DNA of 23,890 nt from Symbiodinium natans (lineage: Eukaryota; Sar; Dinophyceae; Suessiales; Symbiodiniaceae), in NCBI GenBank assembly GCA_905221605.1, contig CAJNDS010000116.1, positions 200,001 through 223,890 of the forward strand, written 5' to 3'. Position numbers and translations under genes: made by a program. A model generated the notes under the pieces. That model was given only the letters and a program-made list of their open reading frames with translations. It was not told the DNA's origin and did not search any database. Below, piece by piece: positions 1 through 10,523 of this stretch (positions are counted from its first letter, which is position 1; every line of letters begins with the position of its first letter).

Positions 1-433
1 TTGCGGTCTCTTCGGTCTCTGACAACGTGAGGCGGAGCCCTTCTGACGGCAGCGGCACACTTGGATTGAGCTGCTGGCTGCGTGTTGTCAGGGTACGGCC
101 CATCTTCCTCACAGGGCGGCTGCTTTCCTGGACCCCGCACCTTTCTAAACGCCCTTGAACAACCATGAACTCAACATCCTCCCTCCACTCCCTCAAAAAC
201 CCTCAAGAAACACCACTCTCTTCTCCTGCCAGGTGTTGAAGAGCGGCTCCTGTGGTAGAGTGAGACACAAGGGAGACGGAGCGCTTGCTCTGGGGAAATG
301 CTCTCGCTAGGTTGTGATGTCAGAGTCATCCCTGAGTATAAAGGAGGGAGGGGAGGTCCAGGAGAGGGAGAAGCCAAGCACAGCCACATATCAGACCCGC
401 CCGACAACGCCCGCTCTCAAGAGAGCCCCCGAA

Positions 434-2199
434 TGCAAGGGAGGTGTCCGGCGCATACTCCAGGACATAGTGGAGCACTGGCTCCCCGCCGTTGTCCTTC
501 CAGAACAAGCGGCATGGGGCGCTTGAGGATGGTCGATGCTGTGTCGATATGAAAGAGCAACCAGCATCTTGCCCCTGAATAGCCCCTTCGCCCCTTAGCC
601 CCTCTCTTTCCTGTGGCGGCTTCCAACTGCAGATGACCTCCTCGGCACCGGCCGAGGCAACCTGCGTGCACATGCAAACTGACTTTGGATGATAGGGCAC
701 AAAAGGGCTTAGTGTGGGAGTTGAATGTTGCGAAAAGTCGGGGCCCTTGCATCCTACTTGGAGCTTTGTGAGAGAACCAAAAGAGCTGAAAAGAGATAGA
801 GAGAGAGAGAGAGGAAAAAAAAAAAACACACACACACACACAATAAAAACGATGATTCCACGGAGGCTGCCTGCAGATTGCTCGGCGCCGAAGGCTCGAC
901 GGCCATGGCGCGGTACAGCACCTGGCACAGGGTGCGAGGTGGGGACTCTTGGGGAACCCCCAATTCCTTTCTGTACCAGAAGACAAACCTTTCGCCGGCT
1001 GCACGTCGGAGTCAGGACCGGATCCAACCTGTGTGAGGGCAGCACAAGACGTTCCCCAGACCGAGTCCCTGTATATAAGGCCGCAACGACATTGACGGCG
1101 CGCACGTAGGATCGGTAGGTGCGACCAGGCCTTCACGCATCTTAAGTTCTCTATAGAGGGCTTCGGATGTTGGCTCCTTGGTAGAGGAGAGGTTTCGGTA
1201 GCGTCAGTGGTCCATGTTGTCCTGAGGGCGCAGCACCAGCCCGGTGGCCACGAAGTAGGTCTCAAAGGGCTTGTTGTAGCCATCATAGGTGCGGGAGAAC
1301 TTGCCTCAAATATCAACGGCGCCCAAAAAAGGGCCGAAATGGGCAGAAACCGCCCCGAAAGCGCTTTTGCTAAATGTCTGAAAGTTTGAAGTGTTCCCTG
1401 CCTCCGAGCCCGTCATCCATCCACAGCTCGTAGCCCTTCAGGATCGAGAAATCCGTGGAGCCAATCCTCAGAGGCACACAGAGACACGGAGAGGCACACA
1501 CCCGCCTTTAACCACCCACCCACCCACCAACGCCCTCCTTGTCCGTGACACATCCTTTGTTGTAAGTGCGAGAAAAGCACAGAGACAGAGAGAGAGAGAG
1601 GTCCTTGCGCCAAAAGAGGAACAGAGTGTAGACGAAGAGGGATGGCGTGTAGTGCAAAACCAAAACTTGGGCAGTGTGTTGGGCTGACTTTTTTGTTTGG
1701 TGGGTTTTGTTGGGCGGGGGGGAGGGGGAGGGGGGGGTCTCAGGCCCTCGCATCTTTCAGGGAACTGAAAGACTGAAAGAGCGCCGCTATAACCCTCTCA
1801 GAGCGCAAGCCTCTCCAGAGCTTTGTGTTGCTTTCTGACTTAGCTTTTTGGAGTTCTCTCAGAACTCAAGTTGGGCGCAGGAATCCAAGACTTTAAAAGA
1901 GTACAAGAGAGCGGTGTCGAAGTAAGCTGGGGAATGGCAGGGTTCTGGGCACCGGGCTCCGTGGAGCCAAGGAGGGGGATCCAGTTGTAGAGAAGCTCTG
2001 TCGAGGACACGTGCGTGGCCTCACAGCAGATGACGGATATGACGGGGATCTGCATGCGAAGCTGCGAAGCTGCGAAGCTGCGACGCTGCGAAGCTGCGAA
2101 GCTGCGAAGCTGCGAAGCTCAGAGCTTCCTTAAACGTGGGGCCCCCCGCGTTCAGCCCGGAGACCCGGCCCGGCAGCGAGGCAGTGTAGCTCTCGAGGT
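434..2199 (-). CDS. FN3 exons near the left edge of the giant surface-protein gene
   Basis: Part of the FN3 array; the gene continues left of the window. Exons in reading order: about 2199-2129, 2019-1951, 1435-1402, 1304-1235, 1130 to about 1052, 921-862, 661-611 and 496 to about 434. They give the end of one FN3 domain (SGLNAGGPTF), a nearly complete domain (STELLYNWIP, GYELWMDDGLGG, then ATGLVPGRTYRSYVRAVN) and the start of a third (PSAPSNLQ, EEVICSWKPPQ, DNGGEPVLHYVLEY). The tryptophan of strand B, the YxLxxDDG of strand C and the TGLxPGxxY motif are typical of FN3. Donors are GC at 1401 and 1234, GT at 861 and GA at 610 and 2128. Exons 1304-1235 (70 bp), 661-611 (51 bp) and 921-862 (60 bp) match the phases on both sides. 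The ends near 434, 1052 and 2199 are uncertain. FN3 domains usually act in extracellular binding; the ligand is unknown. A further 8-codon exon at about 249-226 is possible but weak. Confidence 0.78.
798..842. repeat. Compound GA / poly-A / CA microsatellite
   Basis: A run of GA dinucleotides passes into about a dozen A and then into CA dinucleotides. It lies in the intron 662-861 of the FN3 array, so on the coding strand it is a TG/T/TC-rich tract upstream of the acceptor at 662. It may act as an extended polypyrimidine tract, but that is inference. Confidence 0.9.
2056..2119. repeat. Eight tandem copies of an 8-bp unit (GCGAAGCT)
   Basis: Eight head-to-tail copies of GCGAAGCT; copy four carries one change (GCGACGCT). 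The array sits wholly in the inferred 109-bp intron 2128-2020 and fills more than half of it. Confidence 0.95.
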
Positions 2200-2875
2200 A
2201 CGCCGACGAGCTGCCTTGAGAGCGCGAGCGGGGAAAAAAGCATGAGCCAAGGACTTCCCTCTCTTCTCAAGGAACAGGCAACGAGCACTCGAGGAACTGC
2301 CCCTCTCTCTCTCCCTCACTCATGAGGTGAAACTCCATGAAACTCCACTCACACCTCTTGTTCAAGCCTCAGTCACGCCGATTCTTCCCCGCTGTTGTGT
2401 CAAGGCTTCGGGGGATCACTCGAGCTGGCCGACCAGCGCTCCCCGGCTGTTCTGCTGTGGATTCCCCCAGCTGCTCCCGCGACCCCTCATCTCAACGACA
2501 ATACAAGCTTCCCGAAAAGCGAAAGGAAGGGGATGGTCCGGGGGTCCCGAAATTTTAGACTATGATCACGGATATCACAGACCGACTCAGAACTAGTCAC
2601 AACCCTCTTCTTTCTAGCAACCAAGGCCGCCATCAGTGTTCACACAGAAAGACGAGCCAGAGCCGCAAATGCAGCGAAAGTATTCGACAAAAACGAAGAG
2701 AAAAACAAAACAACAACAAAAACATAAAGGCCACGCTATCTCTTTTTCTTGGTCTCACAAGACTGGCCCCACAAGGTGCGAGAATAGGCATAGCATTCCT
2801 GTAGCAGCGACAGTCAAGAATATGTCAAGAATGTCCGGGACACGATTGGCGGGCAGCTGTGGAAAAGAACAGCCC

Positions 2876-4066
2876 ACTGAGGGGACAAGGTCCGAGTCCC
2901 CGACCCCACATGTCCAGGCAGTTCCTCACAGCGCATACATAAGCTGCCTCCCCCCACGTTTCCGGCACGTGATCCCAAGTGCAGGGCTTAGCTTCCACAC
3001 TCCAGAGGTAGGTGGTGGCGCATTCCAGGCCTGCGGAGAAAGGTGGGACTCGGAAAAAGCGTCAAGAATTTCTTCAGCACTTCGGTCAGCAGCTCTTCAA
3101 CCCTCATCTACCCTCAGCAATGCGTCCTGACGTGAAGTAGGTGATGGTTGTGGCCAAGACCTGCAACAAGGAGCCAGATCTCTCCCTCGAGGCTGCATTC
3201 GGATTTCATTCTATTCGTAGTGTTCCACCTCGGTTCCGGTGGCCACTCCGTCACGGAGGATGCGGTACCGGATCCTTGGGATTCACAGCCCCGCTCTTGG
3301 GTGGCGCCAACGGCACCGGAAATCGAATCGAAAGTCCCTGGTGTGACATGTCTCGTCATCGCTGGGCGTGGGACACGGGACAGCCGCCATCATCCTGCAC
3401 TCACATCTCTCACATCTACTCCTCATTACTCCTCCCATCTGCCATCATCCACATCTGTCCGAGCGCATTCTGCGTGAGCTCGCCTCCGGGACGGACCACT
3501 TGAAGGTGATGGAGCCGCCCGAGCACGAGGAGGTCTGCAGAACGGGCCTAGGAGTTGCAGGGCTTCTTGGGTGGCTAATGGGGCCTTGATCGTAGGGCAG
3601 TAGGGTTGAGGGTTCAAGGGGCCGTATGATGCTCTCTGCTTCGGGGTCCGGGCTGGCCCACGGGGCTCGGCATGGAGGCGGACAGGAACCGCTGTGGCTC
3701 GCTGGCCGGGCCCTCTCCTTGAGCTGAATGGGGGAGAAAAAGAGAGAAGCAAGAACCAACCAAAAAAAGAAACGGGGGGGACGGGGGGGGCTCCACACAC
3801 GGTCTGAGTGAAGATCATGCTCCGGCCCTTTTAAGTACCCTTTCCGGAGTCCTGCAGCGTTGCGCGCCGCCACGGAGAAGGAGTAGTAGCCTCCAAAACA
3901 AGCACTTTCACCTGTGTCTGCGACAGCCCGTCAGATTTTTCCCCTAAACTCCTAAACTCCGAAACCCAACCCCCCACCCCTCTTAACCTTTGGTATATAT
4001 AAATATGTGTATAAATATATATATATATATATATATATTTATTTATTTATTTATTTATTTATATAT

Positions 4067-4109
<43 letters not shown>

Positions 4110-4693
4110 TATATATGATGTATATATATATACATATTCCTCACCACCCAAGTTGACATCCAAGAAGCGTCCCGTGGCCAGGTCGCTGCTTGTGAAGGTC
4201 GTTGCCGCGCCGCCTCGGCCGGACCAAAGTTGACGGTCGCAACTTCGCAACTCGTCTACCACCTCGTACCATCTCGTACCCACTCCCATCCACTCCCTCG
4301 AGAGTTTAGGATTCAGGGTTTAGGGTTTAGGGTGTAGGGTTAAGAGGTTTAGGGTCCTGCGGAGTTCCGGAAAGGGATGGACAGGGACCCCTCTCGAAAG
4401 GCCCGCACGATAGATTGGCGTCAGAGTGGAGCCGAGCCCATCGTCCCGTCGCAGGATGAACCTTGGGCGGCAGCGCTCCATCAGATTGTGCGTTCTCATC
4501 TCTCTCCAACCCCTGTTTGCATCTTTCTTGTCTGCATTTAGGGTCGCCCGTTTACGATCGCGCTCATCGGCATAGGCGTTCGGAAGGCCCAAATCCCATG
4601 TCTAGCTGCTAAACCGTGGACGTTCTTGGCTGCTGGCTGGTAGATGTCTGCCCCGTTAGCTGTCGGTGTGGTCCATGACACGGTGATCTCAGT
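2876..4693 (-). CDS. FN3 exons of the giant surface-protein gene (two domains)
   Basis: Exons in reading order: 4693-4638, 4461-4403, 4213-4169, 3890-3852, 3717-3662, 3534 to about 3490, 3274-3229, 3160-3127, 3030 to about 2990, and a short one near 2915-2876. The first domain reads TEITVSWTTPTANG, QFILRRDDGLGS, then TSSDLATGRYYSFSVAARN and AAGEGPASEPQRF. The second reads CSGGSITFKWSVPEA, RYRILRDGVATG, TTITYFTSGLECATTYLW and GVGDSDLVPSV. Joins at 4637 (GC), 4402 (GC), 4168 (GC), 3851 (GA), 3661 (GT), 3228 (GT) and 3126 (GA) restore FN3 sequence in phase; exons 4461-4403 (59 bp) and 3890-3852 (39 bp) fit both neighbours exactly. Exon edges near 3490, 2990 and 2915 are not settled. The stretch 2200-2875 shows no exon I can defend. 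Role: repeated beta-sandwich modules, presumably extracellular. Confidence 0.8.
3993..4136. repeat. AT-rich microsatellite (TA and TTTA units)
   Basis: About 140 bp of TA and TTTA repeats, sharply different from the GC-rich surroundings. It lies in the 278-bp intron 4168-3891, whose ends (GC donor, AG acceptor followed by GC) restore the FN3 motif ATGRYYSFSV. Such a tract may be variable in length between strains. Confidence 0.95.
4304..4355. repeat. Degenerate TTTAGGG repeat inside an intron
   Basis: Several imperfect TTTAGGG units with variants such as TTCAGGG and TGTAGGG. This is the plant- and dinoflagellate-type telomere motif, here interstitial, in the 189-bp FN3 intron 4402-4214. Similar tracts occur near 15166, 18247 and 23356 of this window. 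Confidence 0.85.
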
Positions 4694-4927
4694 CTTCGAC
4701 CTTGGCGTGTTTCGGCACCGTGGAAAGAACAGTCACTCAATTCTCTTCCGCGCCAGCTCTTGTCGAATGCAAGATCCAACGACTGAAGCCTTGGAGATAC
4801 AAAAGACACCGAAAGACTCACAGAAGCCCTCGGGCCCTAGCTGCGACACCAGCAAGACGGCAGCGGGTTGGTCAGGCAAGCCTCCACTCGACATGGGCCA
4901 AGAACAATCACTCCGTGCAATCTCAAG

Positions 4928-5273
4928 GGACCTGCGGCCACGAAGGTCGCAAGGTTGCTGAAGTCGCTGGCCGACTGCTCGTGGTGGATGCGGATCCTGT
5001 GATCCAAGCCACACCAAAGGCCACACGGCAGGGCCCCGCTGAGAATCTTCGAGCCGCCGACCGATAGCGGTAGGTCAGGCCGGCTGTGACCGTCGTGTCC
5101 TGAACGGAGAAAGGCTTAGGACTGGGTGGCACGCGGCGAAACTCACCCAACACGTTCACCCGTTCACCCAAAAAAATAAGTTGTCACAGCCAGAGGTTCG
5201 GAGTAGGTGAAGTCGGGCGCATCTACCTCCGCGAGCAAGGAGAAGACACCGTCCTTCATGCAAAACCACAGGT
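4928..5273 (-). CDS. FN3 exons of the giant surface-protein gene (one domain)
   Basis: Three exons make the middle and end of one FN3 domain: 5273 to about 5195 (LWFCMKDGVFSLL then EVDAPDFTYSEPL), 5099 to about 5045 (DTTVTAGLTYRYRSAA) and about 4974-4928 (SASDFSNLATFVAA). The order LWxxxDG, TxTAGLTYRYR and a final SxLATFVAA follows FN3 strands C to G. The acceptors at 5274 and 5100 are clear; the donors are not unique (GC or GT). The strand-B part that should precede 5273 is not found. The next domain starts at 4693 after an unassigned gap. Confidence 0.68.
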
Positions 5274-7030
5274 CTGCACAAACAGATCACAGACCTGGAC
5301 TGCGTCGGGTGGCCCCAAATCAACCTTTCCATCCGCCGTGTCCACTGCGTCACTTATACGTCACGACATCACAGTGTGCAACCTAGGTCCTACTGTAGGT
5401 GAAACTGCAGGGCTCTATAGTTTTTTAAAATATACGGAGCGGTGTTCGACTTCACACCGTTCCGCACAGCATCCTCTCCAACGGAAATCGGGCTGTGCCA
5501 CATCCAGGCATCATGTGGGGCCACAGACAAAATAAATCATTACCGCAGGTCACTACCACACGTCACTCGGGTCCCCAGTCCGCTTGGCGGCGCCAATCAA
5601 GAGCTGCAGCTGCCCGTCCACCTCCCATGCGACGTCCGGGTGCTGCGCCACCAGCCGCAGCGGCACCCCGCGACCGGTCGGAGAGCCCGCCGAGCCCGCC
5701 GAGGCTTTCTCCAAAACCTCCGACCTTTGGTTTTCCGGCCTCGGCCTCTGCCTCCCATCCCTCGCATACCTCTCCATCCAGGCGGATGGCGGAGGGATGG
5801 CGAAGCCATAGGGATCCTGCGCAGCTGGCAGTGCCTGCAGCAGCAGGTGCGCGGCCTTGGCCAGGAGGGCAGAAGGGCTGAAAATCCAGCAGAGTCTGCA
5901 AGGAGTCTAAGGATTTCTGACGACTCGGTTCCCCGGCCTCATCTAGGGAGTCTTCTGAAGCATCGCCAGCCGCAACTCGCTTGGCCAGAACTCCCTGATC
6001 GGAAGGTGCGTTTGCGCACGTCAGCTTACGCCCCCCCCCCTCTGCTCTCTACCCAGAATCTGCTCAGAGGATGTGAACTCTTCCGTCTTATCTTCCGCTT
6101 GTCAAAAGCTTCGTTTCTTGCTTCTCCTCTTTCCCCAGCTGTTCCCCCCCCCAGTTTGCCAAATTTGCTCAACTTGCTCTCGGTCTCTGCAGGCACGGTG
6201 CGGTCTCCATGTCGGTGTCCCCCGGCCGGGCCTCTGCCTAAGACAAGCCGTGTGTCGGGTGGGGGGGGGGGACATGGAGGGGGCGGGGTGCCAATAGACA
6301 GCTACAACGCCACCCTGGAAAGCCGAGAACACGTGCTGTTGAGCCTAGTCAAGATGGTTCCAGACTGATCGGCCGCGTGACAATCCGTGCTGAATAGTTT
6401 GGGACTTGAGGGTCCACTGGGTTCAAGTCAAGACGGGCGTTCAAGTTCTTTCCTCGTTTTGCTCTTGCGAAAAAACCATAGGAACCATTAACACAAACAA
6501 AAAGCTTGGAAGTCGCAGAAACCATGCCAGCCAGAAAAGCACAAGTTCGGATCGCAGAAGGCAGAACGTCTTCAACACTGGCCACATTCCAACATGGCAC
6601 ATCCTGTGCGTTCTAAATTGGCCCGGCTCCATCAACTGTGGGATTTTCAGCAAGGAGCTCCTTTCATCTGTGATGGCTCCTTCTTCTTCCCTGCCCGCAA
6701 TGAAAAATGTTATTTTTCAGTACTGAAATCGATGGTTTTGGGCACCCCTCCATTTCACCCCAAAAGGACCAGGAAAGCCCCGGGAAGCCCCCAAATCAGC
6801 AAGGGCCTCTACGGGCCCTGACGTGCCGAAGGCCCGAAAAGGGCAAACACGCAGGATGTACAAATAAGCCAATGCCGAGCCGAGTGGCAGGTTTGCCACG
6901 CGCATGGCTGGGAGCTCCTGTTGCCAATTGCTGCAGCACTCGTGCCCTCTCTGCAACCTCGTGCAACGTCGTGCAATCCGTGCAACACGTGCCCTGGTGA
7001 TGCGCCCTCTGCAACTTATGCTGCAAACTT

Positions 7031-7050
7031 CCCCCCCCCCCCCCCCCCCC
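7031..7050. repeat. Poly-C run of about 20
   Basis: An uninterrupted run of C in the unassigned stretch. On the minus strand this is poly-G, prone to sequencing and assembly error. Confidence 0.95.
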
Positions 7051-7604
7051 GCTGGCGCATCCTGCAGATGGCCGCGCTGGGCTGTCGGTTGGCAAGTCCT
7101 GCGGCTGGCGCGGTTCACTGGTTGCGTGTGTCACTTCTTTGCAGCTGCGTCTCCTGTCCAGAGATGCCAGACTGCGGGCCTGGAAGTCTCCCAACATCTC
7201 GCAGACACTTCAGATTTAAACACTTCAGACTGCGCGAGGCTCGCGTTGCGTGTTGGCAGCTGCTCGCCGCATCCGAGGCCCCAACTCTCGGCCGCCTTCT
7301 TTTGTCCCGGGCATCCGAGTGGCGCAGAGCGCGGGGCCTGTGCAAAGGCGCCGCCCTCCAGCTGCGCCAGGAGGGACGCAGGCATTCCTGCAAGCTGCAC
7401 AGCGGCTTGAACAACACTGAACAACACTTCGAGCAAGCTCGCAAAAGCCATCAGCCTTGTCAATGAATTGTCCATCATATTCCATTGATGCTGCAAGTCA
7501 CGACATATTGCACGAAGAACCGATCTACGTTGCCGGGGCCAGGGTTCTCAGCTATGCCGGCACTGGCAACGATTTACAGTGCTTTTCATGGCCATGAGAG
7601 CGCG

Positions 7605-7735
7605 AGGAGGGGTAGAGGAGGGGGGGGGGAGAAGGGGCGGGGAGAGGAGGGGGGCCAGCTGATGGTGACGTGGCGCGTTGTTAGTGGTGAAATGTATGGG
7701 GGGGGTGGGGGGGCGTCGGGTGTGGCCCAGCGCGG
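7605..7735. repeat. G-rich low-complexity tract
   Basis: Dense runs of three to nine G separated by short A/G spacers, then a second cluster near 7697-7713. The plus strand could form G-quadruplexes. No coding role is seen. Confidence 0.7.
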
Positions 7736-8572
7736 CCTGCAAAGTCCGGGTTGCGTCTCAGTTTGACGTGGTCGGGCTTAGCATTGCGCAGGCTTCGGAC
7801 ATGGGGCTCGCAAGTGCTGCCTTTCATCCTCTCCGGGATGTCTACCGAAACCGCCCGAAACATTCTTCTCGTAGCTGCATTCCAGCGCAGTTTCCCGACA
7901 TGCAGGCCTCCCCGTCCGCCTTCACCCAGCAGCTGAAGTTGCCTACATTCTAGAGCAAGTCAGATGCCCTGTTGACCCCCTGAGGCTCCCTGTCCCTGGC
8001 TTGGTTGTACTGCCTGTTGCTAACCTGCTAACCTGCTCTGCAGGGCCTGGAATGGCCTGCATGTACATGTAAACGACTATCAAGCCCGCGTGTCAGGCGG
8101 GAACCCATGACTTGAGGGGCAAGGCGAGGCCAACGAAAGCTAGCCCCGAGCGCATGGCTTGGACCAGGGCCCCCCTTATCCTCCCCGCTGGCTACCGTGA
8201 ATCTCAACACAAAGCAGCAGCAAATGCATCTTAAGGTCGCATGGGCCCAGAAACAAGAATCGTAGTCCGTGTCCTTTGCCCGTCCAGGCCAGCAGCGTGA
8301 GCGGTCTACGAGATGGAGAATCGAGGAGATTATCTCTGTTTGAGGTGCGTAGGTGCTCTTTTTTGGTCGCTGCTAAGTTGTCTAGTGCCGCCTATACCAT
8401 GAAAGGAATCGTACGGCAGGAGACAGTAGGTAACACGCGCCCTGATTTTGCATATACGTTGAAGGCCCTGGAGAAACAGCGACGGATCACTGCACAATCA
8501 TGCCATCGTGCACCGGCATCGTGCCTCCAAAGAATTCAAAAAGCATGCGAGGAATCCTGAATCCTAAGTGCC

Positions 8573-10093
8573 GGTGCCGGCCCTCCTGGCCGTCGTCACG
8601 CTGGATCTCCGTCTTGAGGATGGGCATGCCACCGTTGTCTGCACAGGGACGCGCAGAAACGGCAGAATGCGCGTAGACGTCATGAAAGTCTCAAGAGCTT
8701 TACAGGACTATAGAATCATATAGAGACCTGGGGGCGTCCAGGTGAGGTTGATCACCGGTGGCACAGCCGAAGTCGCAGTGGCCAGGGGAGAGTCGGGCTG
8801 GTCCGGCGGCGCCGCCGCCGTCAGAGGCCCGAAGATGGCGCCGCTCCGGCACCCGCGCTTGTTGCAGGCCGCGACGAAGAAGTTGTAGCGGCGCCCCGTC
8901 ACCAAGCCCGTGTACCTGTACTCGTTCCCCGACTCAGATAGGTCCGTGTCAATCTCGAAGTAGTTCGTCGGCAACACGTCCACGCGAACAAAGTCCCCCC
9001 CAAGGCCGTCGTCGCGATAGGGCTCAAAGCTGGTGACAGGGCTCCCACCATCCGCCCCAGGGGGATCGAAGCGGAAGGTGACGCTGGTCCTCAACTGGCT
9101 CACCTTCTCCAGCGTCACGGTGTCGGGCACATCGGTGGTGGTGAAGAGGGCGATGCCACTCCGGGCCCCCGGCAGCGTGCAGGCGGCGGTGTCCACGCAG
9201 ATGCCATCGGCATCGTAGGCGTGCAGCGAGGTTCCCGTGCCGTAGGGGCAGTCGGCATGAGCCTGGACCTGGATCTGGTAGTCCCGCCCTAACAAGAGGT
9301 CCGGCACGTCGAACTGCGTCCGGGACATGTCGCAGACCGACAGCTGAGTGCTAAGAAGGCCGTTGACTGTACCATCGTTGTGGTAGATCACGTAGCGGAT
9401 GATGGGAGAGCCTCCGTCCGAGGGTGGGGGGTCCAGGGCGATGGTGATGGACCCGAAGTCAGCTGTGATGAACCGAGGCTGCAGGGGCGCCGCGGGCGGC
9501 TCCGCGGCCAGGAAGGTAGAGACGTTCGTTCGCACTCCCTCGCCCACACTGCTCACTGAGCTGACCTGATACCAGTAGCGCCTTCCCGGAATTAGCCCCG
9601 TGTGTTTGAAGGAACGAATAGATGGACTGCCAGAGCCATCAAAAACCAGGGAGAGGGCATCATCGATACCCGTGTTGGCATAGACCCTGTATCCGATAAC
9701 AAGGGCACCACCTGTATCCGCTTCAGCAGTTACGGGCGACCAGTGTACCTCGATGGCCGTCTTGCTTATCGGAGGGTCGTCTCTCGTCACCATGCTTGGT
9801 GCATTGGGCAGGTCAGCAGCCGTCGCCACCAAATAGGGCGACACGTCAGCAAAGTTATCGTCCTCCACACCGTTAATTGCCAGCACTCGATATTTGCAGC
9901 GTCGCTGAGGGCAGAGGGCGGCCGTGTCATCGAGACAAGAGTCGATGTTCTCTGGCAGGGTCGTCAGGAAGCTGCCATCGGGTTGCCGGCACTGCACCGA
10001 CCCGAAGAAGTACACGTCACTGTTGGAGCGCTGGACCTTGTAGCCGGAGATCGGCATACCACCATTGTTTGTGGGAGGCACCCACTGCACTTC
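8573..10093 (-). CDS. FN3 domains 7-11, one 1366-bp exon plus a short exon
   Basis: Exon 10093-8728 is the longest exon in the window (455 codons plus one base) and carries five FN3 modules in a row. Each begins with a strand-B motif: VQWVPPTNNGGMPISGYKV, IEVHWSPVTAEADTGG, ITIALDPPPSDGGSPI, VTFRFDPPGADGGSPV and INLTWTPP. TGLIPGRRYWYQV and TGLVTGRRYNFFV mark strand F. Cysteines are frequent in domains 7, 9 and 10 (for example VQAHADCPYGTG), which suits an oxidising, extracellular setting. The exon starts after the acceptor CCCCAG at 10094 and ends at a GT donor (8727). Joining it to exon 8638-8573 across an 89-bp intron gives WTPPDNGGMPILKTEIQRDD in phase, completing strand C of domain 11. The end of the short exon is uncertain, and the rest of domain 11 was not found. 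Other reading frames over this exon are shadows. Confidence 0.93.
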
Positions 10094-10523
10094 CTGGGGA
10101 ACACAAAAGATGGAACAGTTTGAGACAGGAGTCGACCCGAAACACACATCCATGCATGGCGACTTTTGTCCACACACGCTAAAACAGACTCTTCTCCCGC
10201 TACCCAGGTGCAACGGTTGAAAGGGTGGTCGACTTCAGAGACGGCTGTGGTGGAGGATAAGGCCGCCTGTGTTTCATGTGCAAAGAAGAGTAAGAGGTTA
10301 AGAGGAGCAAGTTTTCTCGGTAGAGACTTCTATGCTATGACATCTGCGACTGCCTGGCACAGTAGCGCGGCAGCGATGCAGAATAGCCAGACTCGCCAGC
10401 ATCGCTGATGGCTGTTGCACGGAAGTCGTGCATGTTGCCTCACTCAGAGAGCAGAGAGGCCTTGCACATATAATGCGGTGAAAAAAGAATACCTGGCACA
10501 GAGCAAGAGTCCCATAAGATAAC

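Larger units (their letters stand above)
5274..8572. other. 3.3-kb stretch without a defensible gene
   Basis: FN3 exons of the same strand lie on both sides, so this is either a long intron or several introns with exons too diverged to see. Two weak minus-strand candidates exist: about 5510-5430, reading SPISVGEDAVRNGVKSN, which resembles the end of an FN3 domain; and an open frame at 5777-5553 with HPDVAWEVDGQLQLLIGAA, which has coding-like GC-rich third positions but matches no family I know. Open frames on the plus strand here (one of 308 codons at 5442-6368) look like chance frames in GC-rich DNA. The region holds long homopolymer runs. Confidence 0.5.

Noticed and set aside
417-1316. Minus-strand open frame of 299 codons
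   Set aside because: It runs through microsatellite-derived serine/leucine stretches and changes frame relative to the FN3 exons, which are short and spliced.
5442-6368. Plus-strand open frame of 308 codons
   Set aside because: Low-complexity, proline/arginine/serine-rich product with no domain, in GC-rich DNA where long chance frames are common; no matching neighbour on that strand.
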